DNA from: Nocardioides sp.
GTDB taxonomy: Bacteria; Actinomycetota; Actinomycetes; Propionibacteriales; Nocardioidaceae
DNA: 35,605 nucleotides
NCBI GenBank assembly: GCA_025965275.1
Contig: JAOPXG010000099.1
Location: forward strand, 1-35,605
Direction: 5' to 3'
The notes beneath the pieces are model-generated. The model saw only the letters and a list, made by a program, of their open reading frames with translations, did no database searches and had not been told where the DNA came from. The first letter of the stretch is position 1, and each line of letters starts with the position of its first letter. The position numbers and the translations under genes were made by a program. This document shows positions 17,413 through 25,068 of this stretch, piece after piece.

Positions 17413-18188
17413 AGGTTGCCTTCGTTGACGATCCTGAGGTGTCGCAGCGTGTAGCCCCGCAGGAAGCCCACCTGGCGCTCGGTCAGCCGGTCGCAGACCC
17501 ACTCCCAGTGCAGCGAGACCCAGTCACCGGGGGCGAGGTCGTCCATCATGCTCACGCCGTCGAGCGAGCGGACGGCGGTCTCGGGCTCCGGCTCGCCGAG
17601 GGACAGCAGGTGACCGTCCCACAGCAGCCGGCGGGACTCGACCACGACCTGGTCGCCCTGCACCGCGGTCACCCTGCCCCAGCGGATCCGGCACCGGTCG
17701 AGCACGGTGAGGGCGTGGTCGGCCTTGCGCCGCTCGCTGAGCAGACCGGTCCAGGGATAGATGCAGAAGACCGCGAAGCTGTGGTGGGGTACGCCGCCGG
17801 CGACCACGCTCTCGCTCAGCCTCGGGAACTGCGCCCGGGTCAGGCTCTGGAACCGCTCCTCCATCGAGTGGCCGACCGCGCCCGCGTCGACGTGGTCGAG
17901 CCGGGGGCTGCCCACCCAGTAGGCCTCCACCACCCGGCGGTCGAGCGGGTCGGTCAAGCCGGTGGCCGACGCGATCAGCTCGAGGTAGGGCCAGGCTCCC
18001 GCGAACTGCTGCGACAGGTGGCGCAGGCCGCGATCGTCGACGGCCGCCACGCCGTGCTCGAAGAAGGACTCGTGGTCGAGCGGACCGCAGAAGCCGTGGG
18101 AGTTCGGTGGGTAGGCGTAGCGCGCGAACAGCACCGGCCCGGGCACGGCCCGGCCGCGCCTGCGCGGGTCAACGTCGACCTCGGTCAT
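17379..18188 (-). CDS. DUF6390 family protein, hydrogenase-associated
   Basis: 269-residue soluble protein of unknown function, the last gene of the hydrogenase locus. It opens with the conserved-looking VLFARYAYPPNSHGFCGPLD and contains FAVFCIYPWTGLL and an SLHWEWVCDRLTERQVGFL segment near the C-terminus. I recognise it as the DUF6390 type that accompanies hydrogenase clusters in actinobacteria. HWEWVCDRL resembles the HypC-style W-x-L-I/V-H strand, so a maturation role is possible but unproven. Its ATG at 18188 overlaps the hypC stop as ATGA, so the longer frame to 18437 is rejected. Confidence 0.85.
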   Translation of the reverse strand: MTEVDVDPRRRGRAVPGPVLFARYAYPPNSHGFCGPLDHESFFEHGVAAVDDRGLRHLSQQFAGAWPYLELIASATGLTDPLDRRVVEAYWVGSPRLDHVDAGAVGHSMEERFQSLTRAQFPRLSESVVAGGVPHHSFAVFCIYPWTGLLSERRKADHALTVLDRCRIRWGRVTAVQGDQVVVESRRLLWDGHLLSLGEPEPETAVRSLDGVSMMDDLAPGDWVSLHWEWVCDRLTERQVGFLRGYTLRHLRIVNEGNLHSGPARLLDS

Positions 18189-18439
18189 GCCGGTGTTTCC
18201 GTGTCGCGCGCCTGGCCCATCATCTCGAGCCCCGCGAGGACCTCCTCGGCCTTCGCCTCGTCGATGACCTCCAGGGCGAAGCCCATGTGGATCAGCACCC
18301 ACTGACCGGGCGCCAGGTCCAGGTCGTCGAGCATGCCGAGGTTGATCGGCCGTTCCGCGCCGAGCACGTCGACGAGGGCAAGCATGCCGCCGTTGCCCTC
18401 CATGACCTGCACGACCCTGCCGGGGATGCCGAGGCACAT
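18185..18439 (-). CDS. hypC: Hydrogenase maturation chaperone HypC
   Basis: 84-residue HypC/HupF protein. The N-terminus MCLGIPGRV supplies the essential Cys2, and the family strand GQWVLIHMGFALEVIDE follows at about residue 45. HypC carries the Fe(CN)2CO unit with HypD and hands it to the hydrogenase large subunit. hypD, hypE and hypF are not in the window, so they must be elsewhere. It lies 1 nt after the endopeptidase gene and is coupled to the DUF6390 gene. Confidence 0.97.
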   Translation of the reverse strand: MCLGIPGRVVQVMEGNGGMLALVDVLGAERPINLGMLDDLDLAPGQWVLIHMGFALEVIDEAKAEEVLAGLEMMGQARDTETPA

Positions 18440-18440
18440 G

Positions 18441-18926
18441 TCAACGGGCCCCGTTCCGGGCGGGGGCCGGGATCTGGTCCCGGAGCACCCGGCGAACCAC
18501 GTCCATCGCCTCGGGGATCGCTGCCTCGACCTCGTCGGACAGGCCGATGCGCTCCCCGACGTCCCGGGGCCGGCAGCCGACGACGTACGTCGGGGGCAGG
18601 CAGCCGCCGAGGTCGGAGAGGCTCGCCAGGACGGCGACCGGTGCCATCCCGTGCGGGTCGAACTCGCCGGGGCCGAGATCGTCCTCGCCCACCTCCAGGA
18701 CGCTGACCGAGCCCGGTGGCCCGTCCCCGGGCATCGCGTCCACGATCACCAGCGCGTCGTACCCGTCGAGCAGGTCGTAGGCCAGGTGCATCCCGCGGAT
18801 CCCGTAGTCGACGACCCGGACGTCCGCTGGCAGGTCGCCGGCAGCAGCGATCCTGCGGACGACCTCGGGACCGAACCCGTCGTCGCCGCAGAAGAGGTTG
18901 CCGATGCCGGCCACCAGCACTCGCAT
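18441..18926 (-). CDS. [NiFe]-hydrogenase maturation endopeptidase
   Basis: 161-residue HyaD/HybD/HycI-type protease. The opening VLVAGIGNLFCGDDGFGPEV contains the family Asp that senses nickel, VIVDAMPGDGPPG gives the second acidic site, and DPHGMAP the third ligand region. After nickel insertion it removes the C-terminal tail of the large subunit. The matching substrate is at 23208-24998, whose tail follows DPCLPCGVH. The start ATG at 18926 overlaps nothing but lies 2 nt from the upstream small ORF stop. Confidence 0.94.
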   Translation of the reverse strand: MRVLVAGIGNLFCGDDGFGPEVVRRIAAAGDLPADVRVVDYGIRGMHLAYDLLDGYDALVIVDAMPGDGPPGSVSVLEVGEDDLGPGEFDPHGMAPVAVLASLSDLGGCLPPTYVVGCRPRDVGERIGLSDEVEAAIPEAMDVVRRVLRDQIPAPARNGAR

Positions 18927-18928
18927 GG

Positions 18929-19228
18929 TCAGGACTGATCCTCCGCTCGCCCGGTGCCGGCCTGGTGTGCAGGCCCGGTCAGGTCCGGATCCCGGTCGGT
19001 CTCGCTGGACTCCGCACCCGGCTGCTCGTCGGCAGGTGAGGCGTCCCCGCCGGTGCCCGGGTCGGCGTCGTCAACGCCTTCCACCGGGCCGGTCGCTCCT
19101 CCGGTCCTGGCACCGTCCTTGGTGCTCTCCTCGGAGCCGTCGATGTCGGCGGACTCCCGGCGACCCTCGTAGGGCGGGACGGCCTTGCCTTCGGTGTCCG
19201 GGTCGTCAGGGTTGGGGCTGGTGGTCAT
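18929..19228 (-). CDS. Acidic, low-complexity small protein of the hydrogenase locus
   Basis: 99-residue protein rich in Asp, Glu, Gly, Pro and Ser, with no hydrophobic core and no Cys; it is predicted to be disordered. It starts MTTSPNPDDPDTEGKAVPPY. The gene is credible because GAGAGGAG lies 6 nt before the ATG and it sits tightly between other hydrogenase genes. Function unknown; a flexible adaptor or chaperone-like tether is conceivable. It resembles the next small protein in composition rather than in alignable sequence. Confidence 0.7.
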   Translation of the reverse strand: MTTSPNPDDPDTEGKAVPPYEGRRESADIDGSEESTKDGARTGGATGPVEGVDDADPGTGGDASPADEQPGAESSETDRDPDLTGPAHQAGTGRAEDQS

Positions 19229-19252
19229 GTCGGTCTCCTCTCCAAGGGGCTG

Positions 19253-19459
19253 CTAGCCGCCGCCGGACTGCAGGTCCGGAGCGCCGGGATCCCGGGCTCC
19301 CTGCGGGTTGACGGACGTGTCCGACTCCTCGTCCGCCGTGCCCGCGGGACGGTCGACCGGGCCTCCGCCCGGCTCGTCGGAGCCCGTGTCGCGGGACCCC
19401 TCGGAGCCGCGCTCCTCCTGCGGTTCCTCCTCCAGGTGTTCGCCTGGCGTCTCACTCAT
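19253..19459 (-). CDS. Second acidic, disordered small protein
   Basis: 68-residue protein, MSETPGEHLEEEPQEERGSE and so on, ending in LQSGGG. It is strongly acidic, Gly/Pro-rich and Cys-free. The ATG at 19459 is chosen over an upstream in-frame codon because GAGAGGAG lies 6 nt before it. It is separated by 24 nt from the 99-residue ORF and by 26 nt from the membrane peptide gene. I do not recognise a family. Confidence 0.68.
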   Translation of the reverse strand: MSETPGEHLEEEPQEERGSEGSRDTGSDEPGGGPVDRPAGTADEESDTSVNPQGARDPGAPDLQSGGG

Positions 19460-19485
19460 GACGATCTCCTCTCGCTTTCTCGCCC

Positions 19486-19605
19486 TCACATCTGGCGGAT
19501 CTTGAGGTACCTCTTGATGTCGGGGATGGACATGACGGCCACGGCGACGACGACCAGCGCCACCGCGGCGATGACAAGGGCGGTCAGCATTCCCAGTGCT
19601 CTCAT
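19486..19605 (-). CDS. DUF6893-type 39-residue membrane peptide
   Basis: A single-span membrane peptide. MRALGMLTALVIAAVALVVV forms the start of one helix, followed by SIPDIKRYLKIRQM, a basic cytoplasmic tail. I recognise this as the DUF6893 type of small protein that occurs next to actinobacterial hydrogenase genes. Its ATG overlaps the stop of the 459-residue gene as ATGA, and GAGAGGAG lies 8 nt upstream, so it is both coupled and independently initiated. A membrane anchor for an otherwise soluble hydrogenase is a plausible role, but it is inferred. Confidence 0.78.
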   Translation of the reverse strand: MRALGMLTALVIAAVALVVVAVAVMSIPDIKRYLKIRQM

Positions 19606-20981
19606 GAGCGACTCTCCTCTCGTGCTTGGTCCAGCGGTTCGAGCTCTTCCGGTCCGAAGTAGAAGTAGCGGCCGTACCAGTCGTGCAGGTCGGCCGCGGG
19701 GTCGTCGACCAGGACGACAGCGACGTGCGTCTCCCCCTCGACGTCGGAGAGGACGGCCGTCACCCGGGCCACCTGGTCGGCGAAGAACAGGTCCTGGGCG
19801 TCGGCGCGCCGGGACGGGTGCACCCGGACCAGACTCCCCTTCGCGACGCGCACGCCGTTGATCACGACGCTGTCCGTGTCGGGCTGGACGCTCTCGTCCG
19901 CGGCCGGGTCCCACCAGGGGACGTCGCCCGGGCCCCGGACGGCCTCGGACAACGCCTGCACGCCGTGGGGATCGCGCAGCACACCGTGCAGGTCCCGCAG
20001 GGTGTCCGGAGACATCTGGTCGCACCGGTCGATGATCTCGGCCGCGCGGGGATCCGTGGCCCGGGCCTCTGCCTTCTCGGCGTCCGTCATGGTCATCACC
20101 CGCAGGGTCAGGATCTCGTCGATCTCTGTCGAGTCGAACAGTGCCCCCGCGCTCTGCTCGGCAATCTCCGGGTAGTCGTAGAGAATGATCGGCGAACCCA
20201 GCACGACGTCGGAGGACACGGTCGGCCCGACCAGCACGGGGTAGCACCGCCGCTGCCGACACCGCTCGGCCGCGGCCGCGGCGGCCTCTGGCGGCTCCAG
20301 CAGGGACACGAAGCCGGCGCCGTCGGCCACGACCAGCACGTGGGTCCCGATCAGGGAGAGCCGGATGGCCGCGTCCTTGCCGTCGGCCCGGTCGGGATGG
20401 GTGTTCGCCACCTCGACGCTGAGCCGGACCAGCCCGTCGTCCGGCTCGGCCGCGATGCTCACCTCGGCGTGCAGCGGGGACCGGCGGCGTACGATCCGGC
20501 CGACCTCGGTGCCGGAGGCGTCGACGACCGCCTCGACGTCCTCGCCGCCCGGCACGTCGACCGGGGTCCGCACCGGCGACGCCGCGGCCTGCAGCGCGCC
20601 GGAGAGGTCGTACGCCGGCAGCTCGACCTCGCACTCGCAGGCCTCGTCCCAGCTCAGCACCGTCCGGTCGTCGACGGTCAGCTCGCCCACGGGCCGGTAC
20701 CCGTCGTCCGTCAGCTCCTCGACCGACCGGATCTGCAGCTGGAGGAACCGCAGCAGCACCGTCACGGCGCTCGCGCCCGGCTCGAGCAGGCACTGCAGGG
20801 ACATCGCCGGGTCCTCGGCGAAGCTCGCCGCGGACGCGCTCGGCGGGCCCAGGACCCCGAACTGCCAACGGGACTGGTTCTTCGAGGAGCTCGCCCGGTA
20901 GGGGTAGAGCAGGTAGCCCTCGTAGAGGACGGCGTCGGCGATGGCCCGCACCTGCTCCAGCTCCCGGTGATCGAGATTCAT
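19602..20981 (-). CDS. Hydrogenase-cluster conserved protein, 459 residues, unknown function
   Basis: Soluble protein without signal peptide or membrane helix. The opening includes VLYEGYLLYPYRASSSKNQS followed by RWQFG, a segment I associate with actinobacterial hydrogenase operons. The middle is rich in beta-type sequence (RTVLSWDEACECEVELPAYD), with RCRQRRCYPVLVGP later, and it ends near LHDWYGRYFYFGPEELEPLD. No catalytic motif is evident. The ATG at 20981 overlaps the DUF6084 gene by 4 nt; the longer frame to 21407 lies inside DUF6084 and is rejected. Position among the maturation genes argues for a role in assembly or electron transfer. Confidence 0.85.
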   Translation of the reverse strand: MNLDHRELEQVRAIADAVLYEGYLLYPYRASSSKNQSRWQFGVLGPPSASAASFAEDPAMSLQCLLEPGASAVTVLLRFLQLQIRSVEELTDDGYRPVGELTVDDRTVLSWDEACECEVELPAYDLSGALQAAASPVRTPVDVPGGEDVEAVVDASGTEVGRIVRRRSPLHAEVSIAAEPDDGLVRLSVEVANTHPDRADGKDAAIRLSLIGTHVLVVADGAGFVSLLEPPEAAAAAAERCRQRRCYPVLVGPTVSSDVVLGSPIILYDYPEIAEQSAGALFDSTEIDEILTLRVMTMTDAEKAEARATDPRAAEIIDRCDQMSPDTLRDLHGVLRDPHGVQALSEAVRGPGDVPWWDPAADESVQPDTDSVVINGVRVAKGSLVRVHPSRRADAQDLFFADQVARVTAVLSDVEGETHVAVVLVDDPAADLHDWYGRYFYFGPEELEPLDQAREESRS

Positions 20982-21619
20982 GACGGGGCACCGTCTCGGG
21001 CACCCAGCAGCGCCTGCACGGTCTCTTCCCAGCTGGTCAGCCCGTGCCGGGACTTGAAGTCGGCCAGGTCCGCGAGCACCTCGTGGTCGAGACGGATCCA
21101 GCCCGTGTTGGGGAAGTGGGACCGAATCATCTGCTGCCACACCTCGACCGGCAGCTGGTAGGAGGCCTCGCAGTCCCAGGGCACCTGCTCGACGCCGAAC
21201 CCGTTCGCGCCCTTCGTGAACACGGTGCCGGAGAACAGCAGCGCCAGCGGGATGGTGCCCTCCCCCACGGCGTGCAGGAACCGCGAGCCCGTGACCTCGA
21301 AGTCGTATGTGCACGGCAACGCGAGATCGACCTCGGTGATGCCGGTGAAGCCCTGCACCATCGCGTTGCACTGCATCCACAGGAACGGCCTGAGCGTGTC
21401 GGCCCACCGGTCCCGATCACCGAACAGGGCACGCAACCCGGTCTCGTCGGCCGCGTCGTAGTGCCGACGCTGCGGCTCGATCCGCACCTGGCAGCGCAAC
21501 GCGATCGCGTGGACCGTCTCACCGGTGGACTCCAGGATGCGCAGCCGGGCGGTCAGCTGTGGGTCGGCGGCGTACGGCTCCGCGAAGATGTCGACGACCG
21601 AGAACGAGTAGGTGCCCAT
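20978..21619 (-). CDS. DUF6084 family protein
   Basis: 213-residue protein beginning MGTYSFSVVDIFAEPYAADP. It contains LRCQVRIEPQRRHY and ends in a segment with PNTGWIRLDHEVLADLADFK. I recognise it as DUF6084, found in the same position of other actinobacterial group 1h hydrogenase clusters. No metal-binding motif is visible. The ATG at 21619 follows the stop of DUF5947 as TGATG; a GTG one codon earlier is the alternative. Function unknown. Confidence 0.82.
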   Translation of the reverse strand: MGTYSFSVVDIFAEPYAADPQLTARLRILESTGETVHAIALRCQVRIEPQRRHYDAADETGLRALFGDRDRWADTLRPFLWMQCNAMVQGFTGITEVDLALPCTYDFEVTGSRFLHAVGEGTIPLALLFSGTVFTKGANGFGVEQVPWDCEASYQLPVEVWQQMIRSHFPNTGWIRLDHEVLADLADFKSRHGLTSWEETVQALLGARDGAPS

Positions 21620-22281
21620 CACGCCGACCCGGGGTCACTCATCGGAGGAGCCGGCCGGCTGCGCTCGTCGACGGTCGCGAAGAACTCCTGCATCGCGGTG
21701 TGTGCCTCCTGCCCCCCGTCGAAGCCACGCCACAGCGACCGCAGGCGGCCGACCAACTCGTAACAGGTGTCGATCGGGACCACGTGCGCGCTGAAGCCGG
21801 AGTGCTCGCGGTCCGGGCCGCGGAGCAGCAGCGCCTCGACGTCGGCCCGCAGGTGTCCGAGCTCCGGGTTGGCGCGGACGATGCGCTCCCAGGCGTCGAG
21901 TGGCAGCTCGGACTCCGTGGCCCCGGCAGGACCCGGGTAGAAGGCGATGACGCGCTTCTGCACCGAGTTGTGGAACAGGAACGCCAGCCCGACGGGGATC
22001 TGGAGGTCGTCCCACTCCGCCGCGCCGAACGCGAAGTCGGGGAACGAGAGATAGCGGTCGGGGACGGCGCGATAGCGGAGCTCGGCGTGCTCGGCGGTGA
22101 AGAGCAGGTAGCACCCGCGACAGGTGCACATCAGCACCCGGCTCTCCAGGTTCACCACGTGCGGGTGGTCGTCGACGATCGGCGCCGCGCACATCTCGCA
22201 ACGCTCCCCGACCGGGGGCTCCGGCCGGGTGCTGGCGATCCGCCGCAGCGACGACAGCGGGGTGCGACCGGTCGCCGTCAT
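21619..22281 (-). CDS. DUF5947 family protein with Cys clusters
   Basis: 220-residue protein. Cys28 and Cys31 (GERCEMCAAPI) and Cys52, Cys54 and Cys57 (MCTCRGCYLLF) give a zinc-ribbon or rubredoxin-like pattern in the N-terminal third. The rest is a mixed fold with YLSFPDFAFGAAEWDDLQIP. I recognise it as DUF5947, which lies between NifU-like and DUF6084 genes in actinobacterial hydrogenase operons. It might bind Fe or Zn and act in cluster assembly or electron transfer, but this is inference. The ATG at 22281 is 7 nt after the NifU/Rieske gene stop. Confidence 0.84.
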   Translation of the reverse strand: MTATGRTPLSSLRRIASTRPEPPVGERCEMCAAPIVDDHPHVVNLESRVLMCTCRGCYLLFTAEHAELRYRAVPDRYLSFPDFAFGAAEWDDLQIPVGLAFLFHNSVQKRVIAFYPGPAGATESELPLDAWERIVRANPELGHLRADVEALLLRGPDREHSGFSAHVVPIDTCYELVGRLRSLWRGFDGGQEAHTAMQEFFATVDERSRPAPPMSDPGSA

Positions 22282-22288
22282 CGCGTGC

Positions 22289-23203
22289 TCATGCTGGTAC
22301 GGCGATCGCGACCGACGTGATGCCGCCCTCGGTCAGCAGGGGTACGGGGGTCAGGTGCAGGGCGTCGTCGTCGAGGCAGGCACCGGCTCGACGGACGTCG
22401 TAGTGGGCCTGGCAACGCGGGCAGCGCAGCACGGCTTCGCCGACGGCGGCGCCCAGCCGGCGGGACAGCACGACTCCCTGCATCGAGGCCTCGCAACGAG
22501 CGCAGCGGTCGAGGTAGGCGAACAGGTCGGTGCCCAGCCGGCAGACCAGCACCGCGGCGTGCCCCACCTCCACGGTCGCCACCTCGCCCGGACCCAGGTC
22601 GGGCAGACCCGGGAGCGGCTCCCAGGACGCCTGGTCACCCGCCTGCGCGTCGAGCCGCGTGCGCAGCGACGCGACCGGAATCAGCGTCTCGGCCCCGCCC
22701 TCGGCCGGTGCGTCCTCCACGTCGATGGCCACGATCTCCGGAGCGGCGGCCTCGATGGCCCCCTCGACGGCGAGCTTGAGGGTGACGGACGAGGACGGGC
22801 AGCCGTCACAGCTGCCGAGGAGCCGCAGCCGGACCGTGCCTTCCTCGCTCACGCCGAGCAGCTCGACGTCCCCACCGTGGGAGCCGAGGTAGGGCCGGAC
22901 GCTCTCCAGGGCACGCTCGACGCGCTGCTCCACGCCGTAGGGGTGCAGCCCGTGCACCAGGAGCAGGCTGGCCACCAGGTCGTCGCCGGCGAGCGCGCCC
23001 AGGACGTCGTCGTCGAGCCGCCCCGCGTCGTAGAGGATCTCGAGGATCCGCTCGATGCCCGCGCCGTAGAGATCCGCGACCAGTCGGACGAGCTCCTCGG
23101 CCCGCTCGCGGGCCACCACCCCGCCGGCCCCGCTGGCGTCGAGCAGGACGTCGATCCGCTCACCAGTGGCCCGGAGGCCGTCTGCTGCGTCGGGCTCCGC
23201 CAT
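22289..23203 (-). CDS. NifU-like / Rieske-like fusion protein
   Basis: 304-residue protein of two parts. A helical N-terminus (1-90) leads to a NifU C-terminal-like domain (about 92-160) with the scaffold motif Cys132 and Cys135 in SCDGCPSSSVTLKL. A Rieske-like domain follows at about 195-302. In the latter, the usual C-x-H and C-x2-H ligands are instead C234-A-R-C237 and C261-P-R-C264, with His267 beyond. It probably carries or delivers an Fe or Fe-S centre to the hydrogenase or its electron acceptor. The start is 4 nt after hhyL, so it is co-translated. The mechanism is unproven. Confidence 0.87.
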   Translation of the reverse strand: MAEPDAADGLRATGERIDVLLDASGAGGVVARERAEELVRLVADLYGAGIERILEILYDAGRLDDDVLGALAGDDLVASLLLVHGLHPYGVEQRVERALESVRPYLGSHGGDVELLGVSEEGTVRLRLLGSCDGCPSSSVTLKLAVEGAIEAAAPEIVAIDVEDAPAEGGAETLIPVASLRTRLDAQAGDQASWEPLPGLPDLGPGEVATVEVGHAAVLVCRLGTDLFAYLDRCARCEASMQGVVLSRRLGAAVGEAVLRCPRCQAHYDVRRAGACLDDDALHLTPVPLLTEGGITSVAIAVPA

Positions 23204-23207
23204 GCGG

Positions 23208-24998
23208 CTAGCCGCTGACGGACTGGGTCGGCGAGTGCATCAGCTCGAGCTCGTGGCCCTCGCCGAGGTACATGTGCACGCCGCACGGCAGACAGGGGTC
23301 GAAGCTGCGCACGGTGCGCATGATGTCGATGCCCTTGAAGTGCTCGCGGTCGTTCTCCTCGAAGATCGGTTGACCCTGCACGGCGTCCTCGTAGGGACCC
23401 GGCGTGCCGAACGAGTCACGCGGGTTGGCGTTCCAGGGGGTCGGCGGGTAGGGGTGGTAGTTGGCGATCTTGCGGTCGCGGATCACCAGGTGGTGGCTGA
23501 GCACCCCGCGGACCGCCTCGGTGAAGCCGCAGCCGATGCTCTCGTCCGGCACGGTGAACTTCTCCCACGTCTTTGTGCGGCCGGCGCGGATCTCCACGAG
23601 GGCCTTCTCGGCGAAGTGCAACGCGCACGCCGCGGCGTACGCCTGGAAGTAAGTGCGCGCCCGGTTGCGCTCGATGGTGTTGCTCCACTGCGGGATCTTC
23701 CACTCCAGCTCGACCGGCCCCTTGAGCACGGTCTTGGGCAGGTTGATCTTCACCGAGCTGCCGGTGGACTGGACGTAGCCGATGTCGACGAGGCCGGCGA
23801 GGGCGGTCGACCACAGCCGGGCGAGCGGCCCGCCACCGGTGTCGAGCGCGAGGTAGTCCTTGCCGTCGAACCAGCGCGGTGACATCACCCAGCTGTACTT
23901 GCCGTCGAGGTCGCGCTTCTGCGGCTTCGGGTTGGTGTGCTGGTTCCAGGGGTGCCGCCGGTCGACGGGGTTGCCGAGCGGGTCGTTCCTCACGAACACC
24001 TCCTGGTCCTCCCAGTCGTCGTAGTACGACGAGCCGAGGAGGATCCGGATGCCGAGATTGATCTCGACCAGGTCGGTGGTGACCAGCTTGCCGTCGACGA
24101 CCACGCCGGGGGTGACGTACATCTTCCGGCCCCAGTTGGTCATGTCCTTGTACTCGAAGTTGCAGTGCTCCGGGTCCTGGAAAGACCCCCAGCAGGCCAG
24201 CAGGATGCGGCGGTTGCCGACCTGCTCGTAGCCGGGGAGTGCCTGGTAGAAGAAGTCGAAGAGGTCGTCGTGCATCGGGACGACCTTCTTCATGAACTCC
24301 ACGTAGCGCATCAGCCGGGTGATGTAGTCGGTCATCAGCTGGATGGTGGCCACGGTTCCCACGCCGCCGGGGTACAGCGTGGACGGGTGGACGTGGCGTC
24401 CCTCCATCAGGCAGAACATCTCGCGGGTCCAGCGGCTGACCTGCAGCGCCTCGCGGTAGAACTCGCCGGTGAACGGGTTCAGCGACCGCATGATGTCGCC
24501 GATCGTCCGGTAGCCGTGGGCGTCCGCGTGCGGCGCCTCGGTGGTGTTGGCCAACTCGAGCACCCCCGGGTTGGTCTCCGCGACCATCTTCTCGCAGAAG
24601 TCCACCCCGACCAGGTTCTCCTGGAAGATGTTGTGGTCGAACATGTACTCCGCGGCCTCGCCCAGGTTGACGATCCACTCACCGAGGTGCGGGGGCTTCA
24701 CGCCGTACGCCATGTTCTGGGCGTAGCAGGAGCAGGTGGCGTGGTTGTCGCCGCAGATGCCGCAGATGCGGCTGGTGATGAAATGCGCGTCCCGCGGGTC
24801 CTTGCCCTTCATGAAGATCGAGTAGCCGCGGAAGATCGAGCTGGTGCTCTTGCACTCGGCGACGACCTTCTGGTTGAAGTCGATCTTCGTGTAGATCCCC
24901 AGGCTCCCGACGATGCGGGTGATCGGGTCCCACGCCATCTCGGTCAGGCCGGTGGAATCTTCCTTCGTGCTGCTCGGGGAGGGGATCGTCGACGTCAT
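23208..24998 (-). CDS. hhyL: [NiFe]-hydrogenase large subunit, actinobacterial group 1h type
   Basis: 596-residue catalytic subunit. Nickel ligands are Cys79 and Cys82 in RICGICGDNHATCS and Cys569 and Cys572 in DPCLPCGVH. The 21-residue tail after His575 is what the endopeptidase (18441-18926) would remove. Length and the CGDNH variant fit the actinobacterial high-affinity, oxygen-tolerant enzymes that oxidise atmospheric H2. No Tat signal is present on either subunit, but the small subunit is also leaderless, so the enzyme would be cytoplasmic or peripherally membrane-bound. The 70-bp gap to hhyS contains a hairpin. Confidence 0.95.
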   Translation of the reverse strand: MTSTIPSPSSTKEDSTGLTEMAWDPITRIVGSLGIYTKIDFNQKVVAECKSTSSIFRGYSIFMKGKDPRDAHFITSRICGICGDNHATCSCYAQNMAYGVKPPHLGEWIVNLGEAAEYMFDHNIFQENLVGVDFCEKMVAETNPGVLELANTTEAPHADAHGYRTIGDIMRSLNPFTGEFYREALQVSRWTREMFCLMEGRHVHPSTLYPGGVGTVATIQLMTDYITRLMRYVEFMKKVVPMHDDLFDFFYQALPGYEQVGNRRILLACWGSFQDPEHCNFEYKDMTNWGRKMYVTPGVVVDGKLVTTDLVEINLGIRILLGSSYYDDWEDQEVFVRNDPLGNPVDRRHPWNQHTNPKPQKRDLDGKYSWVMSPRWFDGKDYLALDTGGGPLARLWSTALAGLVDIGYVQSTGSSVKINLPKTVLKGPVELEWKIPQWSNTIERNRARTYFQAYAAACALHFAEKALVEIRAGRTKTWEKFTVPDESIGCGFTEAVRGVLSHHLVIRDRKIANYHPYPPTPWNANPRDSFGTPGPYEDAVQGQPIFEENDREHFKGIDIMRTVRSFDPCLPCGVHMYLGEGHELELMHSPTQSVSG

Positions 24999-25039
24999 CC
25001 CGCCGCCTCTCTGCTAGTGCACTGGCGAACTTCGGCTTG

Positions 25040-25068
25040 TGCGGTGGGGCGCGTTGCGCGCCCCCGCA
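25040..25068 (-). promoter_or_regulatory. Hairpin between hhyS and hhyL
   Basis: GGGGCGCG and CGCGCCCC close a 3-nt loop (8 bp), with a further TGCG/CGCA pairing across a 2-nt bulge. It starts directly after the hhyS stop codon. No T-run follows, so it is more likely an RNA-processing or stability element than a full terminator, since hhyL has no other obvious promoter. Confidence 0.5.
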
